Assembly (NCBI GenBank): GCA_947579665.1
Contig: OX388345.1
Coordinates: 73,895,454 to 73,959,453 of the forward strand
DNA from: Sympetrum striolatum
Lineage: Eukaryota > Arthropoda > Insecta > Odonata > Libellulidae
DNA: 64,000 nucleotides
Reading direction: 5' to 3'
Shown here: one piece after another, positions 59,547 to 64,000 of the stretch
Layout: each line of letters opens with the position of its first letter
How positions within the stretch are numbered: the first letter of the stretch is position 1
The notes under the pieces: generated by a model
The model's input: the letters and a program-made list of their open reading frames with translations, nothing else
The model's database searches: none
Told to the model about the DNA's origin: nothing
Translations under genes and position numbers: made by a program

Positions 59547-59791
59547 CTTTTGCTTTATCTCCATGGTCCCAAAAAAATGAAGCGGAATTTCATGTATTTA
59601 AGATTGGCTTCTTCAAATATTCATTGATGTTTTGCTTTCCCTTTCCATTACTTTCGCTTGAAAGTTTTTCTACGAAAATTGAGATTGTCTTCCATAAACA
59701 AATTCCAAAGAGCCGACCGATAACAGTCCTCAACGACCTTCAGATTTTTAGCCTTTACATAAAAAGCTCGTGACCGAATTTCTCCTACCTC
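59547..59791 (-). pseudogene. Right-arm copy of the spliced-looking exon
   Basis: On the minus strand: acceptor TTTTTATTTTAG, then frame EVGEIRSRAFYVKAKNLKVV, EDCYRSALWNLFMEDNLNFR and the same TAA (59650-59648) at exactly the same offset as in the left arm. A further TGA follows, and the donor has decayed from GTAAGT to GAAAGT. Most differences change residues, suggesting little constraint since duplication. Family unknown. Confidence 0.55.
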
Positions 59792-60894
59792 CTAAAATAA
59801 AAATTCACTTTTATGATTTTAAAAATCATGATAATACTTGCATTGTTCGTTTCGCGGAAACAAAGTTTATTCTGGAGCAGATGGCTGGCATTCATTTGTT
59901 TAATTACTTATAAGTAAATTACATTTATTGTTGTTTTACGTTGTTGGACTTGAAAGTGCGTCTTATTCTGTAAGTAAATCATTATCAAATATCTAAATTT
60001 ATCCTTAAGAATCAGTTATTGAATGTTTTTAAGGGATACCTTCGTTTTATAATGAAGTGGTGGAATGTTCTTGGCAGTATTTCATAACATAAGTGAGTAA
60101 AATTATTTGCAATATGAATAATGAAGAAAGTTAAGGATGGACAATAGAAACCGACAGTTATAGAAAAAAAGCAATCAAGATACCGGAAAATCTTATTTAT
60201 GATTGTAAATGGCAAAAATGATAGTAGATATTTGGCTAAGATGGACCATTGAGAGCCATTACTGTTTTCTGCAGTCATTAGATAGCATCCGGAGAAAATG
60301 ATAAAGTAACTTAAATTAATAGCTTGTCTCCAGGAATGCTTGTAAATAAAAAGAAATATTTTATGTGTAATGAATATGGTTCCAATATAATCTCAACTGC
60401 GTGGAACTTGGGGATAGTGATTTGTCGTATTTGCACATTATTGCTCTAAAAGAAACACAAGAAAAAACCATTAATAAAATTATAATGATTCGTTTAAGTT
60501 CTGTACAAACATGCATACATACTTATACTTTAAAAAATATATTATTAGGAATTAAGGAATATTCATTCCTTAATTCCTTTCTTTACAGGTTAAGTGCTGA
60601 ATCTAAAGCTCCCGATGTACCCTCCCGATGTAACCTTGTGAGTATTTCCAATCTTTACTGTTAATTTTGTAATTGCTTAATTGCCATTTATTGTTCAAAT
60701 TAATTTAATTTGCCATAGATTAAGAAACATTTTTTTTATTTGAAATATTAGTTTCTTATTAAAATTTTTTCATTCTGATAATTATTAATAGTCAAATAAT
60801 TTCACGAATATGTCTTTAAATCAAATTTAATATGATTTTAAACTTTTTTCCCATGACTAGTAAATATTGCAGTAAGTCATGAAAATAATAAATT

Positions 60895-61272
60895 CTAGTC
60901 AATTGCTGCCAATCCAAATATTGAATGCAGCTTTAAATGAAGTGTGTCTTTATGTATTAACTACCTGCTCTGTAGGGGAAGAGGGAGTAATGCCTTACTC
61001 CTCTCAACCCTAGCCGAAAGGCCTACGGATGAAGGCATCTTTTCCAGGGCCCTTTCTTTCACCTTCTTCTGCTGGGGGGAGCTAACTTAGCCCTCTCTTC
61101 TCACCAGTTCGATCTTTCTGTCTATGAGGTCGGATCCCGCGGTTAACCAGCTAAGAGTGGTAAAGGGGAGATCCTAAGGCATGAGGATGAACCCCATTGC
61201 ACGCCACTCTGATCTGGCCGGGTCCCCACGTTAGGGTGTTACGTATTCCCCCCAAATCCTCCCCCCCCCCCC
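60895..61272 (-). repeat. Right-arm copy of the GC-rich island
   Basis: Counterpart of 44404-44790; ends at a run of 12 C (61261-61272). Identity is near 98 percent over about 280 bp. It breaks down sharply beyond about 60895, where the left arm has an extra 35 bp. Confidence 0.6.
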
Positions 61273-61500
61273 TCATCAGCAGCAGAAGGAAAACCATCAA
61301 GAACGTGGATGACTCCAGGAGTAAGTGTTGGTACTGGTTCTTAAAATCGAGAGTAATAAAAATGTCGGCAGATGATAGGATATAGAGGAAAGTATGTGAA
61401 ACTTACAGCTTAGTATGAAGATAACATGCAGGAATAAATTAAGGTAATTGGAATTGTATCTGATTGTTTGTGAGCACTAAGTTTTGATAGTAAGCTTGCT

Positions 61501-64000
61501 TACATCTACATCTACATTAATACCCTAGAAGCCGCCTTTCGGCGTGTGGCAGGGGGTGTAAACAACAGTTGATTCTAAACAACTTCATTATTCGGTTATT
61601 GTCACATATCGTTCGCGAAAAAGAAAGAATTTTAAAAATGATTCGTCCTAGCATCTATTTCTCTTAACTTAGGTCATTATCGGATCGACCGAGGTAGCAG
61701 GGGGGTTGCATGACACCGATTGTATCTTCCGAAAATGTACTTTCCCTGAATTTATTAAGCAATCTTCCAATCTCCTTTCTTTCAAGGATTCCCAACCTAC
61801 GTCTGAGAGCATTTTTGTTACGCTTGCCTTTTTATCGTAATGTTTCTTAACAAAACGAACCGCTTTTCGCTGCACTTTCTCGAGTTCGCGAGTACACGTT
61901 TCATCCGCCGGATCCCATATACTTGCCGAATGTTCCAGAAGGGGTCTGACCAAGGTAAAATAACATCACTCTCTCACCTTTTCGTCGCATTTACCGACAA
62001 TACGCTTTACAAAACCAAGCGTTTTACTTGTTTGCCGCAGATTTTTCGAATATGCGTGCTCCAATTTAAGTTATAAGTAATGTTGATCCCGAGATATTCA
62101 ACTGAATCTACTACTTAAATATTAATTCTATTAATTTTGTACTGGTGATTTGGACGCAATTTTTTCTTTCCGAAGAAATCAACTACGGAGCATTTACCTA
62201 CGTTAATATTTCATTCCCATTTTTCGCACCACCATTTGGATGAGGACTCAAACGTTTGAGAGAGATGTTCGGTCTTCCTCGTTTGTTATTTCTCTATATA
62301 TAACCGTGGCATCCGAAAATATCCTCACATTTACAACTATCTCGTCACTCAAGTCTTTGATATGATTCAGGAAAAGAAGAGGTCCAATTACACTGCCTTG
62401 AGGTACGCCAGAGGTTACTTTGACTCTATTTGAGCTAACGCCATCCAGTACAACTTGTTGTTCCCTCTCATAGAGAAAATTCTTAACCCAGTCGACTACT
62501 TCCTTGTTAATGCCCGCTAATTTTAGTTTTTAAATTAGTTTGTAGTGGGGGACTCTATCGAATGCTTTTTTGAAATCGAGGAAAATAGCGTCCACTGGCT
62601 TTTGACTCTCGGCAGGCTTTAAGATATCGTGTACAAATAGAGCAAGTTGGGTATTAAATGATCGGGACTTTCGAAAACCATGCTGGTTCGCGTCGGGGAA
62701 TTTATTTCTATCTAAAATCCCATGAGTGAGCTACGACGATATGTTCCATTACCTTTCCGGACAGCGAAGTTAATGATATAGGTATATAATTTCCTGGGTC
62801 CTCCTTTAATCCGCTTTTGTAAACAGGAGTAATATTAGCTATAAAATATAATTTTGAGATAGGGGGCGACGCTTTCTACCAGTTCTTTAAGCACTCTTGC
62901 CGGAATGCCTTCTGGCCCTGGCGACTTATTTGGCTACATTTTGCGTAATATATTAACTATACCATAGGTCGTAAAATTAATATTTGGCATGGAATCCAGT
63001 ATATTAACCTTAGGGAGGATGTCTATGTTACAATCTGACGTGAATACTTTTTGGTAAAATTCGTTTAGAATGTTCGCTTTCCTCTTCGAATCGCAAGTAA
63101 TGTTACCTTCGATATCCCTTATCGAGCTCACTGTTTGTACCTTTCCCTGTACCTCTTTAACGTAGGACCAGAAAGCTTTAGGGTCTTCCTCTAAACATTC
63201 CCCAAGAAATATCTTTTAAAGTTGCTGTGGGCGTTACGCATAGCTCGCTTGGTGTCGCATTTTACTTTCTTGTGCTTTTCTAGCAATAGTGATCGTGATG
63301 GATTTGGAACAGGCTAATCTATTCCCGTAAAAGGCTTTACTTTCCCGTGCAAATCTCTCTGTTTGCGTAGAGTCCTTCTAACCTCTTTATCGTACCAACT
63401 GGGCTCGCTATCATTTTTAGAGTATTTCGAAGGTATATACAAATCTATATATTTATGCATTATCTCCACGAATGATTTACATGTATCCTCAGTGTTGTTG
63501 TTGCTTACGCGCGACTTAAATGAATTAAAATCGGTAGTTAGTTTTCCGTTAAATTCCTCGAAGTTGGCTTTGGAATAGAGATATTTTTTGCGTTTGGGTT
63601 TCTTATACTTGCTAAGGTTTATCTCGATATCTGCAAAAACGCCTTTGTGGTCTCCAAGACCTTCGTCAATCGAAATGTTCTCTATGCGCTCAGGAAAGTT
63701 AATTAAAAGGAGATCGAGTATATTGTCACCCCTGGTTGGCGATTTAACTGCTTGGCTTAGCGAGTTTTTCTGAAGTAAATTTAATAACTTTTTACATGAG
63801 TCGACATCCCGGCCCCTTTTCTTTATGCTATGATTATTCCAGTCGATGCCTGGAAGATTAAAATCCCCCCCGATTATAGTTATACTCTGGTTGTTCTTAG
63901 TCGTGTAGAAATTTATTTCGTCGTTAAGATTTCGCAAAACCTGTCAATTGGAGTTTGGTGGTCGGTAAAACGCACATACATTTATGTTCGGCTTGTTTTG
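61501..64000 (-). pseudogene. CR1-group LINE, right arm, runs off the window
   Basis: A continuous CR1 copy with no RTE insertion. From the window end inward: endonuclease frame 63937-63314 (LNDEINFYTTKNNQSITIIG, GDFNLPGIDW, GLGDHKGVFADIEI, PSWYDKEVRRTLRKQRDL), RT-entry block near 62930, RT motifs (FLDFKKAFDR-like) near 62570, the catalytic site changed to FSDA (about 62318), the C-terminal VRPLLEHSASIWDPADETCT / LEKVQRKAVRFVKKHYDKK (61953-61750), and the 3' UTR with its ATGTAG tail at 61501. Stops and a frameshift shared with the left copy show it is dead. The 5' end is beyond the window. Confidence 0.9.

Larger units (their letters stand above)
54560..64000 (-). repeat. Right arm of the giant imperfect inverted repeat (continues off the window)
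   Basis: The reverse-complement counterpart of 34901-51995, without the RTE nest and other left-only inserts. It is about 1.3 kb shorter than the left arm after removal of the nest. The last bases of the window still match the left arm (CAAAACAAGCCGAAC at 34901), so the outer end is not reached. Inner limit near 54560, by a shared CAAATGAATG-type string. Confidence 0.9.

Noticed and set aside
34901..64000. Interpretation of the palindrome as a Maverick/Polinton or viral integration
   Set aside because: No polymerase B, integrase, capsid, ATPase or protease motif in the arms or spacer; the arms contain LINEs and exon-like DNA.

Overview
This is eukaryotic nuclear DNA, almost certainly from an arthropod and most likely an insect. 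It is AT-rich, shows no operon or bacterial gene structure, and is dominated by retrotransposon and DNA-transposon families typical of arthropod genomes: CR1-group and RTE-group LINEs, a Penelope-like element, hAT, Tc1/mariner and TTAA-type MITEs, and tRNA-derived SINEs. I recognise no intact host protein-coding gene. Most long reading frames are transposon proteins or chance frames.

Layout. 1-7.4 kb: mostly unassigned sequence with two LINE 3' remnants (about 1.34-1.78 and 1.85-2.17 kb), a tRNA-type SINE (3.77-4.02 kb) and a small hairpin (5.70 kb). 7.44-9.09 kb: a Penelope-like retroelement (PLE) with readable reverse transcriptase and GIY-YIG endonuclease, a 13-bp target duplication, an inverted copy of its own tail, and a hammerhead-ribozyme-like motif in the 3' tail. 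A second, better-paired hammerhead-like motif follows in a neighbouring PLE tail at 9.27 kb. 9.9-34.8 kb: scattered relics, including a TTAA MITE, an antisense RTE remnant split by a perfect hairpin MITE, several LINE tails, two hAT MITEs (one inserted at the border of the other), two head-to-head tRNA-SINE foldbacks, further PLE-type tails, a foldback with 13-bp TSD and a TTAA element.

34.9-64.0 kb: the main structure is a very large imperfect inverted repeat (palindrome). The left arm (about 34.9-52.0 kb) and right arm (about 54.56 kb to beyond the window end) flank a spacer of about 2.5 kb. Both arms carry the same dead CR1 LINE at the outside, the same spliced-looking exon with a shared stop codon, internal decayed tandem repeats, and at the inner edge a mirror-image module of two CCAAT boxes followed by a consensus splice donor pointing outward. 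The left arm has since taken a nested insertion: an RTE LINE (9-bp TSD) sits in the CR1, and itself contains a 3.4-kb DNA transposon with terminal inverted repeats of about 735 bp and a 0.1-kb CR1 3' fragment. Similarity between the arms is uneven: near-identical in the CR1 5' half and a 0.3-kb GC-rich island, much lower elsewhere, which suggests local gene conversion or constraint.

All alignments and identities were made by eye. Family names rest on motifs I could read, not on searches.
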